Shown piece after piece: positions 51,634 through 59,552 of a DNA stretch of 64,000 bases. The position numbers and the translations under genes are program-made. Under the pieces are notes generated by a model. The model was not told the DNA's origin. It saw only the letters and a list, made by a program, of their open reading frames with translations, and did not search any database. Every line of letters starts with the position of its first letter. Position 1 is the first letter of the stretch. The DNA comes from DATAGF01 sp963819845 (GTDB lineage: Bacteria > Actinomycetota > Thermoleophilia > Miltoncostaeales > Miltoncostaeaceae), in NCBI GenBank assembly GCA_963819845.1, contig CAWFXQ010000008.1:434001-498000 (forward strand), given 5' to 3'.

Positions 51634-52569
51634 CTGTCGCAGCGGCGGCTCTGCTTCGTGCTGGGCAAGGGCGGGGTGGGCAAGAGCACCGTGTCGGCCG
51701 CGCTCGGCCTGGCCGCGGCGCGGGCCGGGCGTCGCACCCTGCTCATCGAGGTCTCGGGGGCCGATCGCCTGTCGCGGCTCTTCCGCGGCGCGCGGGTCGG
51801 GCACGAGGCCCCCACGGAGCTGGCGCCCGGCCTGTTCGGCGTTCAGATCGAGGTCGAGCACGCGATCGAGGGCTACCTGACGGGCCAGCTCAAGGTGCGC
51901 CCTCTGGTCGAGCTCCTCACGCGCAGCCGGGCGTTCCACACCTTCGCCGCCGCGGCCCCCGGCCTCCCCGAGCTGGTCACGGTGGGCGTCGTGTGGAACT
52001 ACGCCGTGGCCCTCCACCCCGACCGGCGGCCGGTCTGGGACGCGCTGGTGGTCGACTGCCCGGCCACCGGCCACGGCATCGCGCTGCTCGAGACCGCGGG
52101 CAACGTGGAGGCGATCGCCGGCGGGGGACCGATCCGCGACCAGGCCGCCCGCATCCAGCAGGTGGTGACCCACCCGGCCGCCACGGGCGTGGCGATCGTG
52201 GCCCGGCCCGAGGAGCTGGCCGTGGCGGAGGCGGTCGAGGCGTCGGCCGCCCTGCGCGAGCGCGGGATGCCGGTGGCGGCCGCGGTGCTGAACGGCGTGC
52301 GCGGCGACCGCTTCCGCGCCGACGAGGAGCCCGCGCTGTCCGCGGTGGCCGCCCGCGAGGACGGTCCGGCGTCGCGGGCCGCCGCGGCGGGCCTGCGCCA
52401 CCTCGCCCGGCAGCGGTCCGACGACGGCTACCGGCGCCGGCTCGCCGAGGGGACCGGCCTGCCGGTGCTGGAGCTGCCCGAGATCGTGAGGCGCCGCTTC
52501 GACCTCGGCGCCCTCGGCACGCTGGCCGACGCCCTGGCCGCGGCCGCCTCCCGGAACGGGCGCCCGTGA
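51634..52569 (+). CDS. ArsA/GET3-like ATPase, first of a pair
   Basis: About 311 residues. Deviant Walker A GKGGVGKST and RTLLIEVSGADRLSRLF after it define the SIMIBI-class ArsA/GET3 group; VWDALVVDCPATGHGIALLETAGNV is the Walker B/switch region. Actinobacteria carry two such genes side by side (mycobacterial Rv3679/Rv3680), proposed to act in metabolite or envelope stress control rather than arsenite export. The start is uncertain: the GTG at 51658 would cut the first strand (RRLCFVLGKGG), so a CTG at 51634 is used here. The stop overlaps the second gene (GTGA). Confidence 0.85.
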   Translation: MSQRRLCFVLGKGGVGKSTVSAALGLAAARAGRRTLLIEVSGADRLSRLFRGARVGHEAPTELAPGLFGVQIEVEHAIEGYLTGQLKVRPLVELLTRSRAFHTFAAAAPGLPELVTVGVVWNYAVALHPDRRPVWDALVVDCPATGHGIALLETAGNVEAIAGGGPIRDQAARIQQVVTHPAATGVAIVARPEELAVAEAVEASAALRERGMPVAAAVLNGVRGDRFRADEEPALSAVAAREDGPASRAAAAGLRHLARQRSDDGYRRRLAEGTGLPVLELPEIVRRRFDLGALGTLADALAAAASRNGRP

Positions 52570-53696
52570 TCGGCACCGTCGAGGGTCGCCGGCTGGTGGT
52601 CTGCTGCGGGGCGGGCGGCGTCGGCAAGACCACGATCTCGGCCGGCGCCGCCCTGGGCCTGGCCCGCGAGGGCGCGCGCGTCGTCGTCGTCACGATCGAC
52701 CCGGCGCGCCGCCTGGCGACCGCGCTCGGGCTGGAGGGCCTCTCCGACGAGCCGCGGCGCGTCGGCTCGTCGGGCGCCGGCGAGCTGTGGGCACTCCAGC
52801 TCGACGCCAAGGCCACCTTCGACCGGCTCGTGGCCCGCGAGGCCCCGACCCCCGAGGCGCGGGAGCGGATCCTGGCGAACCGCATCTACCGCCACCTGTC
52901 CGGCGCGGTGGCCGGGGCGCAGGACTACATGGCGGTGGAGCGGCTGCACGAGCTGGCCGACGACGGATCCTTCGACGTGATCGTGCTCGACACGCCGCCC
53001 TCCCAGAACGCGCTCGACTTCCTCGACGCGCCGGCCCGCATCACGCGCTTCATCGAGGGCCGCGCCCTGCGCATGCTGCTGCGCCCGCCGATCCCGGGGG
53101 CGGGCCTCGGCCGCCGCATCCTCGCGGTGGGGAGCAGCACGGCGTTCTCGCTGCTGCAGCGCCTCACCGGCGCGCAGCTGATGCGCGACCTCGGCGATTT
53201 CCTGGCCGCCTTCGACGGCATGTACGACGGGTTCGCCGAGCGCGCCGGGGCGGTGCGCGCGCTGCTGCAGTCGCCGGAGGCCGGCTTCGTGGTGGTGAGC
53301 GCCCCCGACGCCGACGCCGTCGCGCAGGCCGTCGCCCTCGGGAAGCGGCTGGGCGAGGACGGGTACCCGCTCGCCGGCGTCGTTCTGAACCGGGTCCACG
53401 CGCTGCCGCCCGGGGGGCTCCCGCAGCCCGGGGCTCTGGCATCCGCGCTGGCCGCGGCCGGCGCCCCCGAGCCGGCCTCGCTCGCCGAGCGGGCCGCCGC
53501 GACCCTCGAGGAAGAGCTGATCGTCGCGCTGCACGACCTCGACGCGCGCGAGGCCCTCGCCGGGGCGCTGAACGGGGCCCCGGTCACCGAGGTGCCCGCC
53601 TTCCCCCGCGAGCCGGTCGAGCTCGAGGGGCTCGGCGAGGTCGCCGCGGCGCTCGCGTCCGCGCCCGCTCAGCGCGCGGCCGGCAGCCCCTCGTAG
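52566..53696 (+). CDS. ArsA/GET3-like ATPase, second of a pair
   Basis: 376 residues. Walker A CGAGGVGKTTISAG, switch I VVVVTIDPARRLATALGLEGL (the DPA motif of the ArsA family) and FDVIVLDTPPSQNALDFLDAP (Walker B and switch II). Compared with the first copy it has the complete ArsA-type switch I, so the two are likely to form a heteromer with different roles. The GTG overlaps the first gene's stop. The 3' end overlaps the convergent glycosyltransferase gene by 28 nt. Confidence 0.9.
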   Translation: MIGTVEGRRLVVCCGAGGVGKTTISAGAALGLAREGARVVVVTIDPARRLATALGLEGLSDEPRRVGSSGAGELWALQLDAKATFDRLVAREAPTPEARERILANRIYRHLSGAVAGAQDYMAVERLHELADDGSFDVIVLDTPPSQNALDFLDAPARITRFIEGRALRMLLRPPIPGAGLGRRILAVGSSTAFSLLQRLTGAQLMRDLGDFLAAFDGMYDGFAERAGAVRALLQSPEAGFVVVSAPDADAVAQAVALGKRLGEDGYPLAGVVLNRVHALPPGGLPQPGALASALAAAGAPEPASLAERAAATLEEELIVALHDLDAREALAGALNGAPVTEVPAFPREPVELEGLGEVAAALASAPAQRAAGSPS

Positions 53697-54826
53697 ACGC
53701 GCAGGTGGGCCGCGGCGGCGTGGTCCCAGCGATAGCCGGCGGCGGTCTCGCGCCCGCCGGCCACCAGCCGCGACCTGAGGCCCTCGTCGCGCATGAGGCG
53801 CACCAGCGCCTCGGCCAGGGGCGCCGAGTGGCCGGCCGGCACCATAAGACAGTCGCGGCCGTCAACGAGCATCTCGCGCAGCACGGGCAGGTCGCTGACG
53901 GCCGCCGGCAGGCCGGCGGTGGCGGCCTCGAGCACCGCCTGCCCGAACCCCTCCCGCGTCGACGGGTAGGCGAGGGCGTCGGCGGCGCGGTAGAGCGCCG
54001 GCATCTCCCCGGCGGGCACCGGGCCGAGCAGAGCGACGGCGGCCCCGGGGCCGGGGCGCGGGCCCGAGACCTCCAGCCCGAGCCGCTCGGCGTCGTCGCG
54101 CCAGCGCCGGGCGAACTCCCCCTCGCCCGCGGCGTCGCCGGCGATCGCGAGCAGGCCGCCCTCGCCGAGCCGCGACCGTGCCCGGGCGAAGGCCTCCAGC
54201 AGCACGCGGCTGCCCTTGCGGCGCGAGATGCCGCCCAGGGCCAGGGCGGTCGGCCGGGAGCCCCAGCCGAACCGCTCGCCCGCCTCGGCGCGGCTCAGGG
54301 GCGAGGCGAACCGCCCGGCGTCCACGCCCCCCGGCACGACCGTCGCCTCGACGCCGTACTCGGCGCGGATGCGCTCGGCCCAGAACGCGGACGGGCAGAT
54401 GCAGGCGTCGGAGCCCTGGATGGACGCCCGCTCGGTCTCGTCCAGCTCCGGCAGGCCGCTGGCGTCGACGTGGTGCACCGTGCGCACCACGGCGCTCGCG
54501 CCGCGCTCGGCCCGCAGCCACAGCAGGGCGGCGCCGGCGATCGCGTCCTGGGCGTGCTCGACGTCGGCCGGCGCCCCGGCGGCCAGCGCCCCCGAGAGGG
54601 CGGCGATGGCGACGCGGGCGCGGTCCTCGGGGTCGACGACGCTCCCGCCCGGCACGGGCACCGGGCGCACCCGCGCGCGCTCGGCCCCCTCCAGCGCCGC
54701 GCGCGCCGCCTCGGGAGCCCACACCTCGGCCTCGTGGCCCAGCGCCTCGAGCCCGTCGGCGACGGCCAGCGCGTGGACCACCGCGCCGACGGGCTCCGCG
54801 GCCCCGCTCACGAGACGCACCCTCAC
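53669..54826 (-). CDS. Glycosyltransferase family 4, MSMEG_0565-like
   Basis: 385 residues, GT-B fold. The N-terminal Rossmann part begins MRVRLVSGAAEPVGAVVHALAVADGLEALGHEAEVW; the sugar-nucleotide-binding half has ALALGGISRRKGSRVLLEAFARAR and the donor motif PALYRAADALAYPSTREGFGQAVLEAATAGLP (the EGFGQxxLEA signature). The N-terminal pattern fits the MSMEG_0565 family, usually found in a nitrile/aminotransferase cluster; none of that cluster is here. The GTG is 8 nt after a TACGAT box. Confidence 0.85.
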   Translation of the reverse strand: MRVRLVSGAAEPVGAVVHALAVADGLEALGHEAEVWAPEAARAALEGAERARVRPVPVPGGSVVDPEDRARVAIAALSGALAAGAPADVEHAQDAIAGAALLWLRAERGASAVVRTVHHVDASGLPELDETERASIQGSDACICPSAFWAERIRAEYGVEATVVPGGVDAGRFASPLSRAEAGERFGWGSRPTALALGGISRRKGSRVLLEAFARARSRLGEGGLLAIAGDAAGEGEFARRWRDDAERLGLEVSGPRPGPGAAVALLGPVPAGEMPALYRAADALAYPSTREGFGQAVLEAATAGLPAAVSDLPVLREMLVDGRDCLMVPAGHSAPLAEALVRLMRDEGLRSRLVAGGRETAAGYRWDHAAAAHLRVYEGLPAAR

Positions 54827-54834
54827 CGGGCCGG

Positions 54835-54873
54835 ATCGTAGCCCCCGGCACCCGCGCCCCGCGCGCGTACGAT
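54835..54873. promoter_or_regulatory. Divergent -10 boxes, glycosyltransferase and methyltransferase
   Basis: Minus strand TACGAT (54835-54840), 8 nt before GTG 54826. Plus strand TACGAT (54868-54873), 6 nt before ATG 54880. The two identical boxes sit in a 53-nt divergent spacer. Confidence 0.5.
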
Positions 54874-54879
54874 CAGGGG

Positions 54880-55800
54880 ATGGACCGGGCGACCGACGAC
54901 CCCCCCGCCGCGCCGGTCGCCGAGCGCGGCCCGGAGGAGGTGCTCGACGAGATCCGGGCCGAGGTCGCCTCCGGGACGCCGCTGATCGGCCCGCTCGCCA
55001 CCCGCTTCTACCGGGCCGTCCACGCCATCGACCCGGCGGCGACCGAGGAGTCGCTCGCGGTGCTGCCCGGCAACCGCGGCGTCCAGCTCTACGAGAGCCC
55101 GATCTCCTGGGGGCCGCTGGTGACGGGGGAGCGCGTGCTCGACATCGGCTGCGGCTCGGGCGGCGCCGCCCGGGCGGCGGCGCGCGTGGTCGGCGCGGAC
55201 GGGATGGTCGTGGGCATCGACTCGTCGCCCGAGTGCGTCGCCGAGGCGCAGGCGCGCACGCCCGGCGACCTGCCGGTGCTCTACCGGCCCGGCGACGTCC
55301 AGGGCATGGGGAACATCCCCGACCGCACGTTCGACTGCGCGGTCGCGAGCCTGGTGCTCGAGCAGGTGGCCGACCTCGACCGCGCCGCCCGGGAGATCTT
55401 CCGCGTCCTGCGCCCCGGCGGCCGCCTGGTGGCCACCGTGACGGCCTTCGACCGCCTGCGGCCGATCGACGCGTCGTTCATGGGCGCCGTGATCGCCGTG
55501 GTCGGGCGGCGCGCGCCGGGGGCGCTGGCCGGCCGGGCGAGCCGCGCGAGCATGCCCCACGAGCCTCGCGACCAGCGCGCCTTCAACGAGGCGGGCATGG
55601 CCACCCTCGAGGAGCAGGACGTCCAGTTCGCGGTCGTGATGGAGGACGCCGACGACGCGTGGGCCGTCTTCTCGCGCACGTACATCGCCCACGTGCTCGA
55701 CGAGGAGGGCCGCGAGGACCTGCGCCGTGTGCTCGAGCGCCGCATGCCCCACACGCTGTACCTGCCGCTGCGCTTCCTGCGCAGCCGGCGCCCCGGCTAG
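54880..55800 (+). CDS. Class I SAM-dependent methyltransferase
   Basis: 306 residues. An N-terminal region of about 85 residues precedes the SAM-binding motif VLDIGCGSGGAARAAARVVG, VVGIDSSPECVAEAQAR, and DCAVASLVLEQVADLDRAAREIFRVLRPGGRLVATV. It matches the Methyltransf_11/UbiE-like group; the VLEQVADLDR stretch suits small-molecule methyltransferases. Substrate unknown. Leaderless start after TACGAT. Confidence 0.85.
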   Translation: MDRATDDPPAAPVAERGPEEVLDEIRAEVASGTPLIGPLATRFYRAVHAIDPAATEESLAVLPGNRGVQLYESPISWGPLVTGERVLDIGCGSGGAARAAARVVGADGMVVGIDSSPECVAEAQARTPGDLPVLYRPGDVQGMGNIPDRTFDCAVASLVLEQVADLDRAAREIFRVLRPGGRLVATVTAFDRLRPIDASFMGAVIAVVGRRAPGALAGRASRASMPHEPRDQRAFNEAGMATLEEQDVQFAVVMEDADDAWAVFSRTYIAHVLDEEGREDLRRVLERRMPHTLYLPLRFLRSRRPG

Positions 55801-55811
55801 AGGCTCGGGGC

Positions 55812-56195
55812 CTAGGGGCCGACGGCCTCCAGGAGGCGGGCGGGCTCCTCCCCGTCGGCGCAGTCCTCGGCCAGCCAGCGCGAGCCGTAGTGGCGCATCG
55901 CGTCGACGATCGGGGCGAGGGCGGCGCCCTTGGGCGTGAGGCGGTACTCCACGCGGGGCGGCATCTCGGCGAACTCGCGGCGCTCCACGATGCCCTCGTC
56001 CTCGAGGGCGCGAAGCCGGATCGAGAGCGTCCGCGGGCTGATCCCGGCGAGCGAGCGCTGCAGCTCCGTGAAGCGGCACGGCCCCTCGGCGAGGTCGCGG
56101 AGCATCACGAGGGTCCACTTGCCGGACACGATCTGCGCCGTGGCGAGGACGGGACACGTGGCGCCCGCCAGATCCGGCGCAGAATTCGACCCCAT
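55812..56195 (-). CDS. HxlR-type winged-helix transcriptional regulator
   Basis: 127 residues. CPVLATAQIVSGKWTLVMLRDLAEGPCRFTELQRSLAGISPRTLSIRLRALEDEGIVERREFAEMPPRVEYRLTPKGAAL is the HxlR/DUF24 pattern: the conserved Cys at the start of the first helix, the GKW, and the wing with R-V-E-Y. The Cys often senses electrophiles or oxidants. A GGTACC palindrome at the upstream box could be its own site. The ATG at 56195 is preferred over the GTG at 56216 because a TACCAT box lies between them. Confidence 0.9.
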   Translation of the reverse strand: MGSNSAPDLAGATCPVLATAQIVSGKWTLVMLRDLAEGPCRFTELQRSLAGISPRTLSIRLRALEDEGIVERREFAEMPPRVEYRLTPKGAALAPIVDAMRHYGSRWLAEDCADGEEPARLLEAVGP

Positions 56196-56279
56196 GATCG
56201 TCACAGATGGTACCACCCTGCCACGAGATCCCCGAACGCCGCGTGACGATGGTCAGTGGCCCCCCCGGCCGCCCGCGGG

Positions 56280-56285
56280 TAACGT
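56280..56285 (+). promoter_or_regulatory. Putative -10 box of the TPR-like membrane protein gene
   Basis: TAACGT, 8 nt before the GTG at 56294; used to choose this start over in-frame codons further upstream. Confidence 0.45.
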
Positions 56286-56293
56286 CGGACGCC

Positions 56294-57010
56294 GTGTCGC
56301 AGGCCCCCCGATCGCCCGCGCCCCCTCCCCGGCGGCTCTCGTCGCGCCGGCTCGCCGCCGTGCTCGCCGTCTGGGCGGTCGCGGTGGGCGGTGCCCTGCT
56401 GATCGCGAACGCGCTCGACTCGCCCGTGGGCGAGGGCGCTCGCGACGAGGCCCAGGCCGCCGCGCCCGGCCCGGTGGCGGTGCCGGGCGGCGAGCTGGGC
56501 GGCGGCGAGGGCGGCCTGCCGCCCCTCGCCCTGGTGCTCGACCGGCCGCTGCCGGACGGCATCGGCGACCTCCCGCCCATCCGCCAGGCCGCCCGCCTGA
56601 GCGAGCTGGCCCGGTCCGACCCCGACCCCCGCCGCCTGGTGGAGCTGGGCTCGGTGCTCCAGCTGCTGGGCAACCCCGAGGGCGCCGGCGTCGCCTTCCA
56701 GGCGGCCGCGCAGCGGGCCCCCGACGACGTCGCCGCGCGGGCGGGCCTGGCGATCGTCGAGGGCGCGGCGGGCGGGGCTGGGCTGGCCCGGGCCGCGGCG
56801 GGGCTGGGCGCGCTGGCCCGGGAGCATCCGGACGACCAGCTGGTGGCCTTCAACCAGGGATGGGTGGAGATCTACCGCCGCCGGTCCGCGCCGGCCCAGG
56901 AGGCGTGGCGGCGGACCGTCGCCCTCGACCCCGACAGCCGCCTCGGCCTCACCGCCACGGCGCTCATCCAGGAGCTCGAGGGGCCCGGCGGGGGCGGCGG
57001 GGCGCCTTAG
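56294..57010 (+). CDS. Membrane-anchored TPR-like protein
   Basis: 238 residues. Short Pro/Arg-rich cytoplasmic start, one membrane helix at about 20-38 (LAAVLAVWAVAVGGALLIAN), then an outside or periplasmic region. Helical repeats from about 125 onward (DPRRLVELGSVLQLLGNPEGAGVAFQAAAQRAPDDVAARAGLAIVEG; LVAFNQGWVEIYRRRSAPAQEAWRRTVALDPDSRLGLTATALIQELE) fit tetratricopeptide hairpins. Function unknown; probably an adaptor. Gly-rich C-terminal tail. Confidence 0.75.
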   Translation: MSQAPRSPAPPPRRLSSRRLAAVLAVWAVAVGGALLIANALDSPVGEGARDEAQAAAPGPVAVPGGELGGGEGGLPPLALVLDRPLPDGIGDLPPIRQAARLSELARSDPDPRRLVELGSVLQLLGNPEGAGVAFQAAAQRAPDDVAARAGLAIVEGAAGGAGLARAAAGLGALAREHPDDQLVAFNQGWVEIYRRRSAPAQEAWRRTVALDPDSRLGLTATALIQELEGPGGGGGAP

Positions 57011-57034
57011 GAACTTCATCGGGTCCGCACCACT

Positions 57035-57053
57035 GCTTAACCGGGGCTTAAGC
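57035..57053. repeat. Short palindrome GCTTAA-N7-TTAAGC
   Basis: Perfect 6-nt arms around a 7-nt centre in the 310-nt stretch between the TPR-like gene and the sigma factor. It lies 25 nt after the TPR gene stop and about 175 nt before the sigma-factor promoter. A/T-rich arms are unusual here; possible operator or weak terminator. Confidence 0.4.
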
Positions 57054-57208
57054 CGCGCGTGTGATCATGCCGCGGCTTCGGCGGGAAGGGAACGCCCCTC
57101 GGCGCCCCGAACGTCCCCCGCAATGGTCCGCACGACGCGCCTGGTCGTAGTAGGCGTGACGGGCTCAAGTCGCGGGCATCTTCTACCGATGGAAGACTGC
57201 CGGTGGCA

Positions 57209-57236
57209 TTGACTTCAAGAAGTAAAGCGGTAGCGT
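57209..57236 (+). promoter_or_regulatory. Putative housekeeping promoter of the primary sigma factor gene
   Basis: TTGACT (57209-57214), 16-nt spacer, TAGCGT (57231-57236), giving a leader of roughly 75-80 nt. A further palindromic element tcttc-taccgat-ggaaga lies upstream at 57179-57196. This is one of the better promoter matches in the window. Confidence 0.6.
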
Positions 57237-57320
57237 ATCGAACGGGCGTTCGTTCCGGGCGGCCGGCGGTGGGCGTGGACGCGTCCACGAGATCGATGGC
57301 GTCCAGCCGGAGGTGAGCAC

Positions 57321-58406
57321 ATGACGGTCAGCGAGATGCTCGGCCTGGAAGAGGTGCAGTCCCTGGTGACGCGTGGCCAGGAGCAGGGTTTCCTGAGCAT
57401 CGACGAGGTCGCTGTGTCGGTGGAGGGCGTGTCGCTCGACGAGGGCGCCGCAGAGGACCTCTACCGCCACCTCGACGAACAGGGCATCGAGCTCATCGAG
57501 GCCGCCGAGGCGCGCGACCGCCTGGCCCAGATCGCCGAGGCCGCCGACCGGCCGCCGCGCAAGCTCAACCTCAAGGCCGACACCAGCACCGACGCGCTCC
57601 AGCTGTTCCTCAAGGACGTCGGGCGCGTGCCGCTGCTCACGGCCAAGCAGGAGGTCGAGCTCGCCAAGCTCATCGAGCTGGGCGACCAGGCCGCCAAGAA
57701 GAAGATGGTCGAGTCGAACCTGCGGCTCGTCGTCTCGATCGCGAAGAACTACCGCAACCAGGGGCTCGCCTTCCTCGACCTCATCCAGGAGGGCACGCTG
57801 GGCCTGGTGCGCGCGGCCGAGAAGTTCGACTACCGCAAGGGCTTCAAGTTCTCGACCTACGCCACCTGGTGGATCCGCCAGGCGGTGGCCCGCGCGATCG
57901 CCGACAAGGGCCGCACGATCCGCATGCCCGTGCACGTGGTGGAGAAGCTCAACAAGATCAACCGCGCCGAGCGCAAGCTGGTGGGCGAGCTGGGCCGCGA
58001 GCCGACGATCCCCGAGATCGCCGACGCGGTGAAGCTGCCCGAGGCCGAGGTCGAGTCGATCAAGCGGAGCGCGCAGACGCCGGTCTCGCTCGAGAAGCCG
58101 GTGGGCGACGACGAGGAGTCGGAGTTCGGCCAGTTCCTCGCCGACGAGAAGGCCGTCGCGCCCGAGTCGGCGGCGGAGATGGTGCTGCGCAACGAGGCCC
58201 TCCGCGACGTCCTCAACACCCTCAGCTACCGCGAGCGCCGCGTCCTCGAGCTCCGCTACGGGCTCGGCGGCGAGCACCCGCGCACCCTCGACGAGGTGGG
58301 CCGCACGTTCAACGTGACGCGCGAGCGCATCCGCCAGATCGAGAACCAGTCGCTGCAGAAGCTGGCCAGCCTCGCCGAGGCCCAGCGTCTGCGGGACGTC
58401 GCCTGA
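57321..58406 (+). CDS. rpoD: Primary (housekeeping) RNA polymerase sigma factor, RpoD/SigA
   Basis: 361 residues, directing most transcription. Region 1.1-like N-terminus (VSEMLGLEEVQSLVTRGQEQGFLSIDEV), region 1.2 (DALQLFLKDVGRVPLLT), regions 2.1-2.4 (NLRLVVSIAKNYRNQGLAFLDLIQEGTLGLVRAAEKFDYRKGFKFSTYATWWIRQAVARAI), region 3 (RMPVHVVEKLNKI) and region 4 (LNTLSYRERRVLELRYGLGG, TLDEVGRTFNVTRERIRQIENQSLQKL). It lacks the long acidic insert of proteobacterial RpoD. A near-perfect ribosome-binding site GGAGGTGA lies 6 nt before the ATG. Confidence 0.97.
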   Translation: MTVSEMLGLEEVQSLVTRGQEQGFLSIDEVAVSVEGVSLDEGAAEDLYRHLDEQGIELIEAAEARDRLAQIAEAADRPPRKLNLKADTSTDALQLFLKDVGRVPLLTAKQEVELAKLIELGDQAAKKKMVESNLRLVVSIAKNYRNQGLAFLDLIQEGTLGLVRAAEKFDYRKGFKFSTYATWWIRQAVARAIADKGRTIRMPVHVVEKLNKINRAERKLVGELGREPTIPEIADAVKLPEAEVESIKRSAQTPVSLEKPVGDDEESEFGQFLADEKAVAPESAAEMVLRNEALRDVLNTLSYRERRVLELRYGLGGEHPRTLDEVGRTFNVTRERIRQIENQSLQKLASLAEAQRLRDVA

Positions 58407-58430
58407 CGACGCGTCGGCGGGGCCGCGAGG

Positions 58431-58436
58431 TAGTCT
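58431..58436 (+). promoter_or_regulatory. Putative -10 box, small membrane protein gene
   Basis: TAGTCT, 6 nt before the GTG at 58443; leaderless spacing. Confidence 0.45.
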
Positions 58437-58442
58437 CATCCC

Positions 58443-58619
58443 GTGGCCTACGACGACGAGGATGACTGGCCCGAGCCCGAGCGCGACCCGGAGAAGCTCG
58501 CGATCGCCCGGGAGCGCATCGCGTCCATGCGCGAGACGCGCAAGCGGATGCTCCGGTGGACCTACGCCGGCCTCGCCATCCTGCTGATCGTCGTCATCCT
58601 GCTGGCCACGCTGCGCTGA
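58443..58619 (+). CDS. Small tail-anchored membrane protein, 58 residues
   Basis: Starts VAYDDEDDWPEPERDPEKL, continues with a charged helix (AIARERIASMRETRKRMLRW) and ends with one membrane helix (TYAGLAILLIVVILLATLR). The layout is a cytoplasmic acidic/basic domain with a C-terminal anchor. No family recognised. Its TGA overlaps the probable CTG start of the MOSC gene (CTGA). It is below common length cut-offs and is easily missed. Confidence 0.7.
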   Translation: MAYDDEDDWPEPERDPEKLAIARERIASMRETRKRMLRWTYAGLAILLIVVILLATLR

Positions 58620-59365
58620 GCGAGCCGGCCGGAGCGCCCGTCGGGATCGTCTCCGACCTGTGGCGGTTCCCGGTCAAGTCGTTCGGCGGCGAGCGCGCCC
58701 GGCGCGCGTTCGTGGGCCCCTTCGGCATCCTCGGCGACCGCCGCCACGCGGTCGTTGACGCCGAGGGCGACGCGCTCACCGCGCGGCGCGCCCACGCCCT
58801 GCTGGGCTTCACGGCGCGGTGCGCCGACGCGGAGACCGGCGAGGGCGCGCTCGTGACGACGCCGGAGGGCTGGGAGCTCGACTGGGACGATCCCGGCCTG
58901 ACCGCCGAGCTCGTCCGGGCGCTGGGCTACCCCGTGAGCATGGCGCGGAGCGCGGTCGGGGTCCACGACGCGGCGCCGGTCCACCTGCTGACCTCGGCGT
59001 CGCTGACGGCCGCGCAGGGGTGGGTCGGGGGCGAGGAGATCGACCGGCGCCGCTTCCGCGCCAACGTCATCGTGGAGCTCGACGACCCCGCGCCGTTCGC
59101 GGAGGCCGGATGGGTCGGCCGCGCCCTCGCGCTGGGCGACGACGGTCCCCTGCTGCAGGTGGTCTCCCCCACCGAGCGCTGCGCGGTGACGACCTTCGAC
59201 CCCGACACCCTCGAGCGCGACAACCGGGTCCTGGCCGGCCTGGCGCGCGATCGCGAGAACCTCTTCGGCGTCTACGCCCGCGTCGCGCGGCCCGGCTGGG
59301 CCCGCGTCGGGGCGACCGTGCGCCTGGCGCCGGCCGCCGCGGCCTTGACGTCGGGGCGAAGCTGA
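58616..59365 (+). CDS. MOSC-domain protein
   Basis: 249 residues from a CTG start. The N-terminal beta-barrel part reads VSDLWRFPVKSFGGERARRA and GILGDRRHAVVD (MOSC_N pattern), and the MOSC core holds RFRANVIVELDD, with the conserved Cys in SPTERCAVTTFDPDT that in this superfamily binds sulfur or the molybdenum cofactor. A link to Mo-cofactor or sulfur transfer is known for the superfamily; modABC lies 3 kb away. The CTG overlaps the previous stop, and no ATG/GTG/TTG is available near the right N-terminus. Confidence 0.85.
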   Translation: MSEPAGAPVGIVSDLWRFPVKSFGGERARRAFVGPFGILGDRRHAVVDAEGDALTARRAHALLGFTARCADAETGEGALVTTPEGWELDWDDPGLTAELVRALGYPVSMARSAVGVHDAAPVHLLTSASLTAAQGWVGGEEIDRRRFRANVIVELDDPAPFAEAGWVGRALALGDDGPLLQVVSPTERCAVTTFDPDTLERDNRVLAGLARDRENLFGVYARVARPGWARVGATVRLAPAAAALTSGRS

Positions 59366-59372
59366 CTAAACT
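59345..59372 (+). promoter_or_regulatory. Promoter of tRNA-fMet
   Basis: TTGACG (59345-59350), 16-nt spacer, TAAACT (59367-59372), 11 nt before the mature tRNA 5' end. It overlaps the end of the MOSC gene. Confidence 0.7.
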
Positions 59373-59383
59373 TTTCAGACCGC

Positions 59384-59457
<74 letters not shown>

Positions 59458-59462
59458 TCGCG

Positions 59463-59489
59463 AAAAGCCCCGCTCCGGCGGGGTTTTTT
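59463..59489 (+). terminator. Intrinsic terminator of tRNA-fMet
   Basis: Arms CCCCGC (59468-59473) and GCGGGG (59478-59483) with loop TCCG, preceded by AAAA and followed by six T (59484-59489). The clearest Rho-independent terminator in the window. Confidence 0.9.
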
Positions 59490-59552
59490 GTTGGCCCGGA
59501 GTCCTCGCGCGCCCGCAATGCCCGGCGATCTCGAGCGAGTCGTTTGACCTCA

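Noticed and set aside
51634..53696. Arsenite efflux ATPase pair
   Set aside because: Although the fold is ArsA/GET3-like, there is no arsB, arsD or arsR nearby, and the gene pair matches the general actinobacterial arrangement not linked to arsenic.
53669..54826. MSMEG_0565-type nitrile cluster
   Set aside because: Only the glycosyltransferase is present; none of the usual partner genes occurs in the surrounding 10 kb.
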